This document shows, piece by piece, positions 51,739-59,426 of a stretch of 64,000 nt of DNA (positions within the stretch are counted from its first letter, which is position 1; every line of letters starts with the position of its first letter). The DNA is from CAWVWD01 sp045106825 (GTDB lineage Bacteria; Bacteroidota; Bacteroidia; Chitinophagales; Saprospiraceae), in NCBI GenBank assembly GCA_045106825.1, contig JBGCFH010000215.1, positions 4,584 to 68,583 of the forward strand, written 5' to 3'. The position numbers were made by a program, and so were the translations under genes. The notes under the pieces were generated by a model, which did no database searches, was not told the origin of the DNA, and saw only the letters and a program-made list of their open reading frames with translations.

Positions 51739-53613
51739 ATGAAGAACAAAACATTTACAAAGTTATTTTTTTTATTTTTTTTAATATCCATAAACAGCCA
51801 AACGATGGCTCAAAATGTGATTTGGTCTGAAGATTTTGGCGGAGGTGAGATACCTTTATCATGGACAAACACTGATGCTTCAGGACAAATAACAGATACA
51901 ATTTGGGAATATTCAACGGATGGACCTTATTTTAATAACCAACCAACATTCTCATCATCAACAGCAAGTAATGGATTCGTTATTTTTGATTCTGATGCAA
52001 TCGGTAGTTTACCAATTCCACACGATGTTCGATTGACAACAGATGCGATTGATTGTAGTAGTTTAACAACTGTTATTGCTAAGTTTTCTAATCAATATGC
52101 GTATTATTCAATAAACGGTGTTTCGATTGCAGAATTAGGTGTAAGTACAGATGGAACAACTTTTAGTTATTATCCTATTTTACTTTCAATTGCTCAAAAT
52201 GAACTTACTCATTCTGAAACAATTCAAGAAATAGATATTTCGACAGATGCAGCAGGACAATCAACCGTTTATTTACAATTTAGATGGCGAGGGATTTGGG
52301 AATATGCTTGGCGAATTGATGATATCAAGATTCAAGATTCGTTTACACCATTGTTACCTGATGACTTGGCAATTGCGAATGACTTTTATGCGATTGCTCC
52401 TTCTTATAAAATGCCACAAAATCAAATTGATACAATTCGGTTTTTAGCAGATGTAGCGAATATTGGTGCGAATAATCAGAACAATGTTACACTTTCTGTT
52501 GAAGTTGAACGAGATATAGACAATGCGATTGTATTCTCAAAATCAATTAATTTAGGTACAATGAACTCGTTAGATACAATCGAAAATACCTTGTTTACAG
52601 ATACTTATCTTCCTCCAAATACACTTGGTTCTTATACTGCAACTTATAGTGTAGATAATGCTTCAGGAATTGATGATAATCCAGATAATAATAGTGTTTC
52701 TTTTTCATTTGAAATCGTAGAAAATGAATTTGCAAAAGCACCTGCCGCAACCGTTGGTATCGCACCACAAGTTAATAATTGGACAACAGGAACACACTAT
52801 TATATTTATAATGGCAGTCAAATAAATGGAATAGATACGGTTGCTCGCTATGCAAATGCCATTACGTTTAGAGTCGCAAATATTATTGCAAATGAATCTG
52901 TTGTTGACGAAAGCGTAGATGTAATACTTGAAAAAGGTTATGATATAAATAATAACGGTTTGATAGAAAGTAGCGAACGTACAATTGTTGCTATCGGCGA
53001 TCATATTTTCACAAATGCTGATCATAATGAAGTGATTAATGTTCCTTTAATTAATGTAACAGGAATTGGTTCTGATATTTATGAATTAGAGGATAATACA
53101 CATTATTTGGTTAGTGTAAAATATGATGCACCTGCGTCCAGTAATAATATGATTTTATTAATGAGCGATGAATTGAACTACAATGCCGCTAATTATGTAG
53201 CAGGATTGGCAGGACAAGAACGTTATCACTTTATTTCGGATATTGGAAATACAGGAGATTATGATTATATATTTAACTTTACAGATGATCCTATTCCTTT
53301 AATCAATTTAGAAACATCTGTACTCTCATCAGTTACAACCGCAGAATTAAAGTTAGAACAAGATGTATTAACATTGTTTCCAAATCCTGCTAATGAGTTT
53401 GTGAATGTGACTATTGATTTGCCTAAAAAATCAAAAGAAGTGAGATTAACGGTTTTTAATATTCAAGGTCAAGTTGTAGAAAGGTTATTTTTTAATAATA
53501 TCAAAAATCAGCAACTTCAAATTGATGTAAATGAATACTCAAACGGAACGTATATGATGAGTATTGATACCGATTTCGGACATACAATTCAACGTCTTTT
53601 GATAAATAAATAA
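51739..53613 (+). CDS. T9SS type A sorting-domain protein, MAM-like N-domain
   Basis: 624 residues. Signal peptide (ending TMAQ). The first domain (about 25-205) starts VIWSEDFGGGEIPLSWTN and ends WRIDDIKIQ, the layout of MAM/choice-of-anchor domains that bind sugar or protein. The middle (about 215-520) is beta-sandwich-like repeats (VTLSVEVERDID, GSYTATYSVDNASGIDDNPDNNSVSFSF). The last 85 residues are a T9SS type A domain: LFPNPANEFVNVTI, VFNIQGQVVE and NGTYMMSIDT ... QRLLINK. It should be secreted through T9SS and attached to the surface. It follows the heptose kinase by 17 bases; A-LPS is the anchor for T9SS cargo, but a link is inference. Confidence 0.9.
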   Translation: MKNKTFTKLFFLFFLISINSQTMAQNVIWSEDFGGGEIPLSWTNTDASGQITDTIWEYSTDGPYFNNQPTFSSSTASNGFVIFDSDAIGSLPIPHDVRLTTDAIDCSSLTTVIAKFSNQYAYYSINGVSIAELGVSTDGTTFSYYPILLSIAQNELTHSETIQEIDISTDAAGQSTVYLQFRWRGIWEYAWRIDDIKIQDSFTPLLPDDLAIANDFYAIAPSYKMPQNQIDTIRFLADVANIGANNQNNVTLSVEVERDIDNAIVFSKSINLGTMNSLDTIENTLFTDTYLPPNTLGSYTATYSVDNASGIDDNPDNNSVSFSFEIVENEFAKAPAATVGIAPQVNNWTTGTHYYIYNGSQINGIDTVARYANAITFRVANIIANESVVDESVDVILEKGYDINNNGLIESSERTIVAIGDHIFTNADHNEVINVPLINVTGIGSDIYELEDNTHYLVSVKYDAPASSNNMILLMSDELNYNAANYVAGLAGQERYHFISDIGNTGDYDYIFNFTDDPIPLINLETSVLSSVTTAELKLEQDVLTLFPNPANEFVNVTIDLPKKSKEVRLTVFNIQGQVVERLFFNNIKNQQLQIDVNEYSNGTYMMSIDTDFGHTIQRLLINK

Positions 53614-53615
53614 GT

Positions 53616-53750
53616 TTTTCTCTCTGTGATCTCCGTGTCCTCTGTGGGAACAAAAAAATATTTCCCACAGAGTTGACAGAGTGTTTCACAGAGAACACGG
53701 AGAAAAAAACGCTGTAATCTCCGTGAAAATCTCCGTATCCTCTGTGGGAA
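53616..53750. repeat. Inverted word repeat CTCCGTGTCCTCTGTGGGAA
   Basis: The word TCTCCGTGTCCTCTGTGGGA occurs at 53630-53649. Its inverse, with CACAGAG and GAACACGGAGA, is at 53662-53706, and a direct copy (CTCCGTATCCTCTGTGGGAA) is at 53731-53750. It lies between the convergent T9SS gene and etfA and can fold as a large bidirectional hairpin. Confidence 0.8.
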
Positions 53751-53757
53751 CAAAAAA

Positions 53758-54708
53758 TTAACTTGCCTTAAACTTCTTCAAAGCCTCATTCAATCTCGGT
53801 ACAACATCAAACAAATCAGCCACAACACCATAATCAGCAGCCTTAAAGAAAGGAGCTTCGGGATCTTTATTGATTACGACAATGACTTTCGACTGATTCA
53901 CACCAGCTAAATGCTGAATCGCACCCGAAATACCAATCGCAATATATAAATTTGGTTTAATTGCCACACCAGTTTGACCAACGTGTTCGTGATGAGGTCG
54001 CCAGTGAATATCCGCAACTGGACGAGAACAAGCCGTTGTTGCACCCAAAATATCCGCCATTTCTTCTATAATTCCCCAATTCTCAGGAGCTTTCATTCCA
54101 CGACCAGCCGAAACAACTAATTCCGCTTCTGGTAAAGGAACTGTTCCCGTAATTGTATCTTGTTTGATAACTTTGATACGAGATTGTGGAATAGTAACAG
54201 AAATAGTTTGAGGTTCAGTTACTGAACCCACAACCTCTGGTGCTAATGAATTTCCTGATAACGACAACACTCGACGAGGCGTTTTAATATTGTAAGTTGC
54301 TTCTGCTTTTCCAGCAAATACTTTCTTGTTGACACTAAATCCACCATCTAAATTTGGTAAAGAATTTACCGCTGATACCGAACCAGCTTTGAAGCGAATA
54401 GATAAACGACCAACCAAAGATTTACCAGTCGAACTATGATTCACAATAATCGTAGAAGCACCGATTTTTTCGGCTACTTGTGTAATAATTGCTGTATAAA
54501 CTTGACTATCAAAGTGACTCACGCCACCGACTTTCAATACCTTTGATGCACCATACAAACCTAAATCTGCACTATTGTCTGCATCACCAATGACCAAAGC
54601 TACAGCTTGTGTTCCTAATGATTGAGCAACTTTATAACCATAATGAACTGCCTCAAAAGTTGCTTTTTTATGTTGATTATTTTGACTTTCTGCAAAAATT
54701 AAAACCAT
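53758..54708 (-). CDS. etfA: Electron transfer flavoprotein subunit alpha
   Basis: 316 residues. With EtfB it carries electrons from acyl-CoA and related dehydrogenases to ETF:quinone oxidoreductase. N-terminal domain with VLIFAESQNNQHKKATFEAVHYG; the FAD-binding C-terminal domain begins VVSAGRGMKAPENWGIIEEMADILGA and includes GQTGVAIKPNLYIAIGISGAIQHLAGV, which holds the flavin. The end VVPRLNEALKKF is standard. It follows etfB by 142 bases, and the gap holds an inverted word repeat. Confidence 0.95.
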   Translation of the reverse strand: MVLIFAESQNNQHKKATFEAVHYGYKVAQSLGTQAVALVIGDADNSADLGLYGASKVLKVGGVSHFDSQVYTAIITQVAEKIGASTIIVNHSSTGKSLVGRLSIRFKAGSVSAVNSLPNLDGGFSVNKKVFAGKAEATYNIKTPRRVLSLSGNSLAPEVVGSVTEPQTISVTIPQSRIKVIKQDTITGTVPLPEAELVVSAGRGMKAPENWGIIEEMADILGATTACSRPVADIHWRPHHEHVGQTGVAIKPNLYIAIGISGAIQHLAGVNQSKVIVVINKDPEAPFFKAADYGVVADLFDVVPRLNEALKKFKAS

Positions 54709-54719
54709 CTTTTTAATTT

Positions 54720-54853
54720 TAGTTTGAGTAGTTTGAGTGGTTTCCGTAGTTTAAGTAGTTCAAATATCGTGAAGACATTCAAACTATTAAAACTACATAA
54801 CCGCTTAAACTACTGAATAAAAAACTACTTAAACTACTACACTACTTAAACTA
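54720..54853. repeat. Inverted word repeat AGTAGTTTAAGTAGTTT between etfB and etfA
   Basis: TAGTTTGAGTAGTTTGAGTG and GTAGTTTAAGTAGTTCAAA (54720-54764) face AAACTACTTAAACTACTACA and CTACTTAAACTAAA (54821-54853), with AAACTATTAAAACTACATAA between. It lies between two genes that must be made in equal amount, so it may only lower, not stop, read-through. Confidence 0.8.
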
Positions 54854-55588
54854 AATTACTTTCGCCTCTTCGTGAAGTAAACGCACTAATTCATCCATAT
54901 TTTCAGGATCAACCAACTTAACTGCTCCTTTTGCTTCAGGCAAAGCAAATGAACTTGCCACAACAGGATCTTTCATATCTGCAGCATCACGAGCAACTAA
55001 CGGCTTACGTTTAGCCATCATAATTCCACGCATATTCGGAATGCGTTGTTCTGCCAAACCTTTAGCAGCACTGACAACGAAAGGCGTTTGTACTTTCAAA
55101 ATTTCACTTCCACCTTCAATATCTCTTGAAATAGTAGCAACCGAACCTTCAACTTGCATATCTGTCGCAAAAGAAATAAACGGTAAGTCTAATAATTCGG
55201 CTAACATTCCGCCAACTTCACCACCGTTGTAATCAATCGTTTCTTTACCAGTTATAATTACATCAAAACCCTTCGCATATTTAGCGATTTGAGCCGCTAC
55301 GAAATAAGCAGATTTTGGTTCAGCGTTTACACGCAATGCTTGATCAGCACCGATTGCCAAGCCTTTTCTCAAAACAGAATCGTTTGAAGCAGGACCAACA
55401 TTAATAATCGTTACTTTACTTCCAGCGAACTGCTCTTTTAATTCAATTCCTCGAACCAAAGCATACCATTCATCATATGGGTTCATGATGTAATTTACGC
55501 CATTTGTATCAAATGTTGTATTGTTATCTTTAAAGCCAATTTTGGCGGTTGTTTCAGGTGTCGGAGTGACACAAACTAATATTTTCAT
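54851..55588 (-). CDS. etfB: Electron transfer flavoprotein subunit beta
   Basis: 245 residues. EtfB binds AMP and pairs with EtfA. Seen: start MKILVCVTPTPETTAKIGF, the NPYDEWYALVRGIELKE helix, GADQALRVNA and the kept signature VIITGKETIDYNGGEVGGMLAELLDLPFISF (recognition-loop region), then GLAEQRIPNMRGIMMAKRKPL. First gene of the operon. A promoter candidate lies 145 bases before the start, and the leader contains an inverted word repeat. Confidence 0.95.
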   Translation of the reverse strand: MKILVCVTPTPETTAKIGFKDNNTTFDTNGVNYIMNPYDEWYALVRGIELKEQFAGSKVTIINVGPASNDSVLRKGLAIGADQALRVNAEPKSAYFVAAQIAKYAKGFDVIITGKETIDYNGGEVGGMLAELLDLPFISFATDMQVEGSVATISRDIEGGSEILKVQTPFVVSAAKGLAEQRIPNMRGIMMAKRKPLVARDAADMKDPVVASSFALPEAKGAVKLVDPENMDELVRLLHEEAKVI

Positions 55589-55606
55589 CTATTTATATTT
55601 TATATA

Positions 55607-55711
55607 ATTGTTGAATTGCTTTATTGTTAAACTGTTTTATCACAATTATTATAAGAAATCATTTAATAAAATACGTCAAAAAACAATTCAGCAATGCAAC
55701 AGTTTAGCAAT
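55607..55711. repeat. Inverted word repeat TTGAATTGCT / CAGTTTAGCAAT in the etfB leader
   Basis: ATTGTTGAATTGCTTTATTG and TTAAACTGTTTT (55607-55638) are inverted to AAAACAATTCAGCAATGCAA and CAGTTTAGCAAT (55680-55711). They lie between the etfB promoter and its start, so the leader RNA folds around them. Confidence 0.75.
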
Positions 55712-55732
55712 ATATCCATTTTTTTAATCGTC

Positions 55733-55763
55733 CAAAGGTAAACGATTTTTACCCTTTTGTCAA
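55733..55763 (-). promoter_or_regulatory. Promoter of etfBA (TTG-N20-TACCTTTG)
   Basis: On the minus strand TTG (complement of 55761-55763), 20 bases, TACCTTTG (complement of 55733-55740). The transcript starts near 55726, giving a leader of about 138 bases. Confidence 0.75.
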
Positions 55764-55924
55764 TTTTTGAAATAATTATTTTTAATTATAAACTATTGTA
55801 AATCAAATAGTTTTGCAAACTATTTGATTTGTAATAGTATATCTCATTGATAATCAAAGAACAATAATTAAATACAAGAATAGAACTTATTTTATTACAA
55901 TTAGTTCATTGTGTATATAAAATA

Positions 55925-55985
55925 GTCACTTTCAACTAAAATGTTTTTTAAAAGTGACCAATTTAACCTTATGTGTTTATCTTTG
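55925..55985 (+). promoter_or_regulatory. Candidate promoter and operator before the biotin-carrier gene
   Basis: TATCTTTG at 55978-55985 fits the -7 box; a GTG at 55954-55956 stands at the -33 place (21-base spacer). GTCACTTT (55925-55932) and AAAGTGAC (55951-55958) form a palindrome that overlaps the -33 place, so a regulator binding there could block or help transcription. Confidence 0.4.
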
Positions 55986-56076
55986 TCACTCAAAATGACT
56001 AAAATCATCTTGACAAAATCGCTTTTATATATAGATTTCTATATATTTGCTTCACTAACAAAAAAACATAATAATT

Positions 56077-56553
56077 ATGAAATATAATGTAATCGTCGAT
56101 GAGCAAGAATTTGCTCTAAATAAATCTGATGCAACAAACCTCAATACGGTCGAACTCAATAACGGTCAACTACATATTCTAAAAGACAATCAAGCTTATC
56201 ACTGCGAATTATTAGAAGCTGATTATAACAATAGTACAACGACGGTTTTGGTCAACGGCACAAAATACAAACTCAAAATCGAAGATGAATACGACTTGTT
56301 GGTCAAAAAAATGGGTTTATCCATTGCGACTTCCAGCAAACTCGACAACATCAAAGCTCCAATGCCAGGTTTGGTTTTGGATATTATGATTGAAGTAGGA
56401 CAAACGATTGAAAAAGGCACACCTTTATTAATCCTTGAAGCCATGAAAATGGAAAATGTCCTTAAAGCTGATGGAGAAGGCGTTGTGAAATCTATCGAAA
56501 TCACAAAAGGTCAAGCCGTTGATAAAGGTCAGATTATGATTGAAATGGAGTAA
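56077..56553 (+). CDS. Biotin carboxyl carrier protein of an acyl-CoA carboxylase
   Basis: 158 residues. The C-terminal 70 residues are a biotinyl domain: IKAPMPGLVLDIMIEVGQTIEKGTPLLILEAMKMEN, with the biotin-bearing Lys124 in EAMKMEN. The front half (about 1-75) is beta-rich and of the type found in Bacteroidota carriers that work with separate carboxylase and transferase subunits. Given mutA/mutB nearby, propionyl-CoA carboxylase is most likely, with the biotin carboxylase at 59427. The carboxyltransferase is not in the window. Confidence 0.92.
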   Translation: MKYNVIVDEQEFALNKSDATNLNTVELNNGQLHILKDNQAYHCELLEADYNNSTTTVLVNGTKYKLKIEDEYDLLVKKMGLSIATSSKLDNIKAPMPGLVLDIMIEVGQTIEKGTPLLILEAMKMENVLKADGEGVVKSIEITKGQAVDKGQIMIEME

Positions 56554-56589
56554 AACAATTTAACGTACAAAACTAAAACGCTAAAATTT

Positions 56590-56867
56590 TTCCGTCATTG
56601 CGGGCTTGACCCGCAATCTCCTAAGCATTAAAGTTACAATCTTCATAAAGAACAAATCAAAACTTAGCAACCAACAAATATTGGTTTTTAAATTCACCAT
56701 CAAACCAACATTTGGATAAATTAGAACCTTTGAATTTTCGAATTCGTTGGTTTGATAGCAAAAAATTGTTTGAGATTTACTGGCTGTTTGGTTTTTCCTT
56801 TTGTGGAAGTCTGAAGATTTTGACATAACGGTTTAGGAGATTCCGTATCAAGTACGGAATGACGGAA
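56590..56867. repeat. REP-like inverted pair with covarying hairpins
   Basis: The left arm 56590-56624 and right arm 56833-56867 are inverted copies of 35 bases (TTCCGTCATT ... AATCTCCTAA). Each arm has its own small hairpin around CTTGA: GCGGG/CCCGC on the left and CCGTA/TACGG (in the same sense) on the right. The differences are paired changes that keep the stem. The 208 bases between hold other inverted pieces (AACCAACAAATATTGGTTT). Confidence 0.8.
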
Positions 56868-56907
56868 AGGGCTGAATTAAAATTATAAAAAGACACAATC
56901 ATCATAT

Positions 56908-58005
56908 ATGTTATTCAAAGAATTTCAAGGTAAAACCAAAGCCGAATGGCTCGAAAAAGTCACCAAAGACCTTAAAGGAAAAAAGTCAATCGACAGCTTC
57001 AATTGGCACGTTGAAGATATGGAATTTACGCCATTTTTTCATAGTGAAGATGCGATAAATGCCAATCCAATTGTCGATGGACGAAGCGATAATTCTTGGG
57101 AAATCGGTGAGCGAATTGTTATTCAAAATAGCGATTATGTTGCTGCGAATAAACAAGCCGTTGATACGTTGATGAAAGGGGCGAATGCGTTGTTGTTTGT
57201 ATTCGATAAATTGCCAACTCAAACTGAACTCACAGCACTTCTTGAAAACATACAATTAGAATGGATTTCTACGCACTTTCGTGCAAATAATAGTCTGGAA
57301 CTTGCAGAAACTTTTACTGCCATCATCGAAGCTAAGGAACACAGTCCAGCTAAGGTCGTTTGTTCTTTCAACAGTCTTAATGCGAATTGCTTTGACCAGT
57401 TGAACAGATTCAAAAAGGCAATAACCGAATTGCCAAAAGCAAAATTCTTAACGGTCGATGTAAGCTTTGAAAATGATGTAGTCTACAATTTGGCGAAAGC
57501 CATAAAAAAAGGAAATGATTACTTAGAATTATTATCTGACAACGGTTTTGATTTATCTAAAACGCACCAACAAATTCAATTTATCATCAGTTTGAATGAC
57601 GAATATTTTCCGAGTATTGCGAAAGTTCGAGCCTTAAAATCCTTGTGGCAACAAGTTTTATCGGCTTGGAGTTCAGACTTAAAACTCGTTCCAAATATCG
57701 AAGTACATTTAACCAAAAACGCACAAATCGAAGACGAAAATTACAATAAAATAAAAGCGACAACACAAGCAATGTCTGCCGTAATCGGTGGAGCAAATCG
57801 CTTGTATGTTTATCCATCTGATAGTTTTAAAAATGAAAATGGAACGACGTTTTCTCGCAGAATAGCCTTGAACGTTCAGCATTTATTGCAGCAAGAATCT
57901 TATTTGGATAGAACAATTGATGCTTCGGCAGGAAGTTATTTTATTGAGGAATTGACGGAGAAAATAGCGGAAAAAGCTTGGGCAATTTTTCAAGATAGAT
58001 TATAA
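56908..58005 (+). CDS. mutA: Methylmalonyl-CoA mutase small subunit (shortened)
   Basis: 365 residues. The small subunit pairs with catalytic MutB to turn methylmalonyl-CoA into succinyl-CoA. Seen: the start MLFKEFQGKTKAEWLEKVTKDLKGK and the barrel with motifs parallel to the large subunit (NANPIVDGRSDN, NGTTFSRRIALNVQHLLQQES, DASAGSYFIEELTEKIAEKAWAIFQ). It stops right after this helix, at a place where the large subunit goes on with EIEELGGM and the linker. It is thus shorter than the 450-plus residues common in the family and lacks the C-terminal region. It may still form the heterodimer, since the small subunit is not catalytic. Confidence 0.85.
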   Translation: MLFKEFQGKTKAEWLEKVTKDLKGKKSIDSFNWHVEDMEFTPFFHSEDAINANPIVDGRSDNSWEIGERIVIQNSDYVAANKQAVDTLMKGANALLFVFDKLPTQTELTALLENIQLEWISTHFRANNSLELAETFTAIIEAKEHSPAKVVCSFNSLNANCFDQLNRFKKAITELPKAKFLTVDVSFENDVVYNLAKAIKKGNDYLELLSDNGFDLSKTHQQIQFIISLNDEYFPSIAKVRALKSLWQQVLSAWSSDLKLVPNIEVHLTKNAQIEDENYNKIKATTQAMSAVIGGANRLYVYPSDSFKNENGTTFSRRIALNVQHLLQQESYLDRTIDASAGSYFIEELTEKIAEKAWAIFQDRL

Positions 58006-58097
58006 AATTTTTCACGAAACTAATTTAAAAATCGTTTTAAAATAGATACTATTTATATGATAATGAACAACTTTTTTGTTCTTAAAATCTTAAAACC

Positions 58098-58493
58098 ATG
58101 AGAAACATTTTAGCTATTTTAATTTTTACGATTTTTGTTTTTGGATGTAATAAGGATGAACGAATGCTCAATGAATTTAACGGTACGTTTACAGTGATTA
58201 AGCATACTTTTAATCCTGCATATTATCCAATGGATAGTTATGATACTATAACGGCAGAAGTTCAGATTGTTGAAGATGGTTCGCCAACATTAATTTTGAG
58301 TGCTACACATTCTATAGAAACAGGATTCTTTGAAGAGGAAGAGTCTTCAAAGTCTATTTTGGAATATTCAGATAGAGGATTTCCTTACAGGAAATATGCA
58401 ACGCTTAATTTAACGGATAAAACCTTTAGTTTTTCAGGAGGTAGAATTGGAGGTCCAGGAGGTTTTACACGTTACACAGGAAGTATTGATTAA
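58098..58493 (+). CDS. Small lipoprotein of unknown function
   Basis: 131 residues. Signal MRNILAILIFTIFVFGC with the lipid Cys at 17. The mature part is beta-rich, with FNGTFTVIKHTFNPAYY, TAEVQIVEDG and TFSFSGGRIGGPGGF, like one lipocalin-type or META-like barrel. No family assigned. The next gene begins 9 bases after the stop, so they share a transcript. Confidence 0.75.
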   Translation: MRNILAILIFTIFVFGCNKDERMLNEFNGTFTVIKHTFNPAYYPMDSYDTITAEVQIVEDGSPTLILSATHSIETGFFEEEESSKSILEYSDRGFPYRKYATLNLTDKTFSFSGGRIGGPGGFTRYTGSID

Positions 58494-58502
58494 AAACTAA
58501 AA

Positions 58503-59288
58503 ATGATAAAATACGGAATCATAACAATTGCAGGAATTTACATTTTAATATGTTTAGCACTTTTTTTAATACAAGAAAAGCTGCTGTTTTTTCCGTATGA
58601 ATTACCGCAAAATCATCAATATAATTTCAATGATTTTTTTGAAGAAATAAATCTCGAAGCCAAAGACGGAACAACGCTTCATGGCGTACATTTCAAAGTA
58701 GAAAAGCCAAAAGGTGTTATTTTGTTTTTGCATGGAAATGGCGGAACAATCAACGATTGGGGACAAGGTGCAGGATTTTATACGAATTTGGGCTACGATA
58801 TTTTTTATTTGGATTATCGAGGTTATGGAAAAAGTGGCGGAAAAATCAAAAGCGAACCACAGTTGATAACTGACGCACAATTAGTTTATGATTACTTGAA
58901 ACAACATTTTAGCGAAAGCGACATCATCGTTTCAGGAACATCAATCGGAACAGGAATGGCAGTTCAGTTAGCGGCAAATAATCAGCCTAAATTATTGTTT
59001 TTAAATGTACCTTATGCGAGTTTGCAACAAGTGATTAAGGAAAAAATACCATTTGTACCGAATTTCATTATTAAATATAAACTAAAATCTGAGCAGTTTA
59101 TTTCTAAAATTGATTGTCCAATTTACGCTTTTCATGGCGACAAAGATGACGTTATTCCACATCATCATAGCGAACAATTAAAAAAGAAATATTCCAAAAT
59201 CCAACTAACAATTTTAAAGGATTTTGGTCATAATAATATACCGAGTAGCGAAGAATATATCCGTCAAATGACGGAAATTTTGAATTGA
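58503..59288 (+). CDS. Alpha/beta hydrolase with N-terminal membrane anchor
   Basis: 261 residues. One membrane helix (IITIAGIYILICLALFLI) anchors the protein, followed by a serine hydrolase domain of the S33/BEM46-like group: FLHGNGGTINDWG (oxyanion-hole loop), DYRGYGKSGG, nucleophile Ser in SGTSIGTG, Asp in HGDKDDVIPHHH and His in DFGHNNI complete the triad. Substrate unknown; related proteins act on lipids or peptides near membranes. It follows the small lipoprotein by 9 bases. A hairpin of the CACAAAAG word follows after it. Confidence 0.87.
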   Translation: MIKYGIITIAGIYILICLALFLIQEKLLFFPYELPQNHQYNFNDFFEEINLEAKDGTTLHGVHFKVEKPKGVILFLHGNGGTINDWGQGAGFYTNLGYDIFYLDYRGYGKSGGKIKSEPQLITDAQLVYDYLKQHFSESDIIVSGTSIGTGMAVQLAANNQPKLLFLNVPYASLQQVIKEKIPFVPNFIIKYKLKSEQFISKIDCPIYAFHGDKDDVIPHHHSEQLKKKYSKIQLTILKDFGHNNIPSSEEYIRQMTEILN

Positions 59289-59293
59289 TTTTT

Positions 59294-59410
59294 AACCACA
59301 AAAGAAACAAAAGAAACAAAAGACACAAAAGATATTCACAAAAGAAAAATAATTAACCTATTGTGAAATTCCTTTTGTCCCGAGTACTCGGGATTGTGTC
59401 TTTTGTGGTT
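59294..59410. repeat. Inverted word repeat CACAAAAGAAACAAAAG
   Basis: AACCACAAAAGAAACAAAAG with further copies (59294-59344) faces CTTTTGTCCC...TGTGTCTTTTGTGGTT (59372-59410). The right arm contains the 16-base palindrome TCCCGAGTACTCGGGA (59378-59393). The word is the same as inside the MITE at 45561. Confidence 0.8.
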
Positions 59411-59426
59411 CAACATACACTAACAA

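Noticed and set aside
56581..56826. An 81-codon frame on the minus strand between the biotin carrier and mutA
   Set aside because: It runs through the REP-like arm (its end VKPAMTEKF is translated repeat) and has no protein-like composition.
59378..59393. Operator palindrome TCCCGAGTACTCGGGA
   Set aside because: It lies inside the right arm of a word-repeat hairpin, where CCCGAGTACTCGGG-like pieces seem to be part of the repeat (similar CCCGATTACTCGG at 50579); no promoter is beside it.
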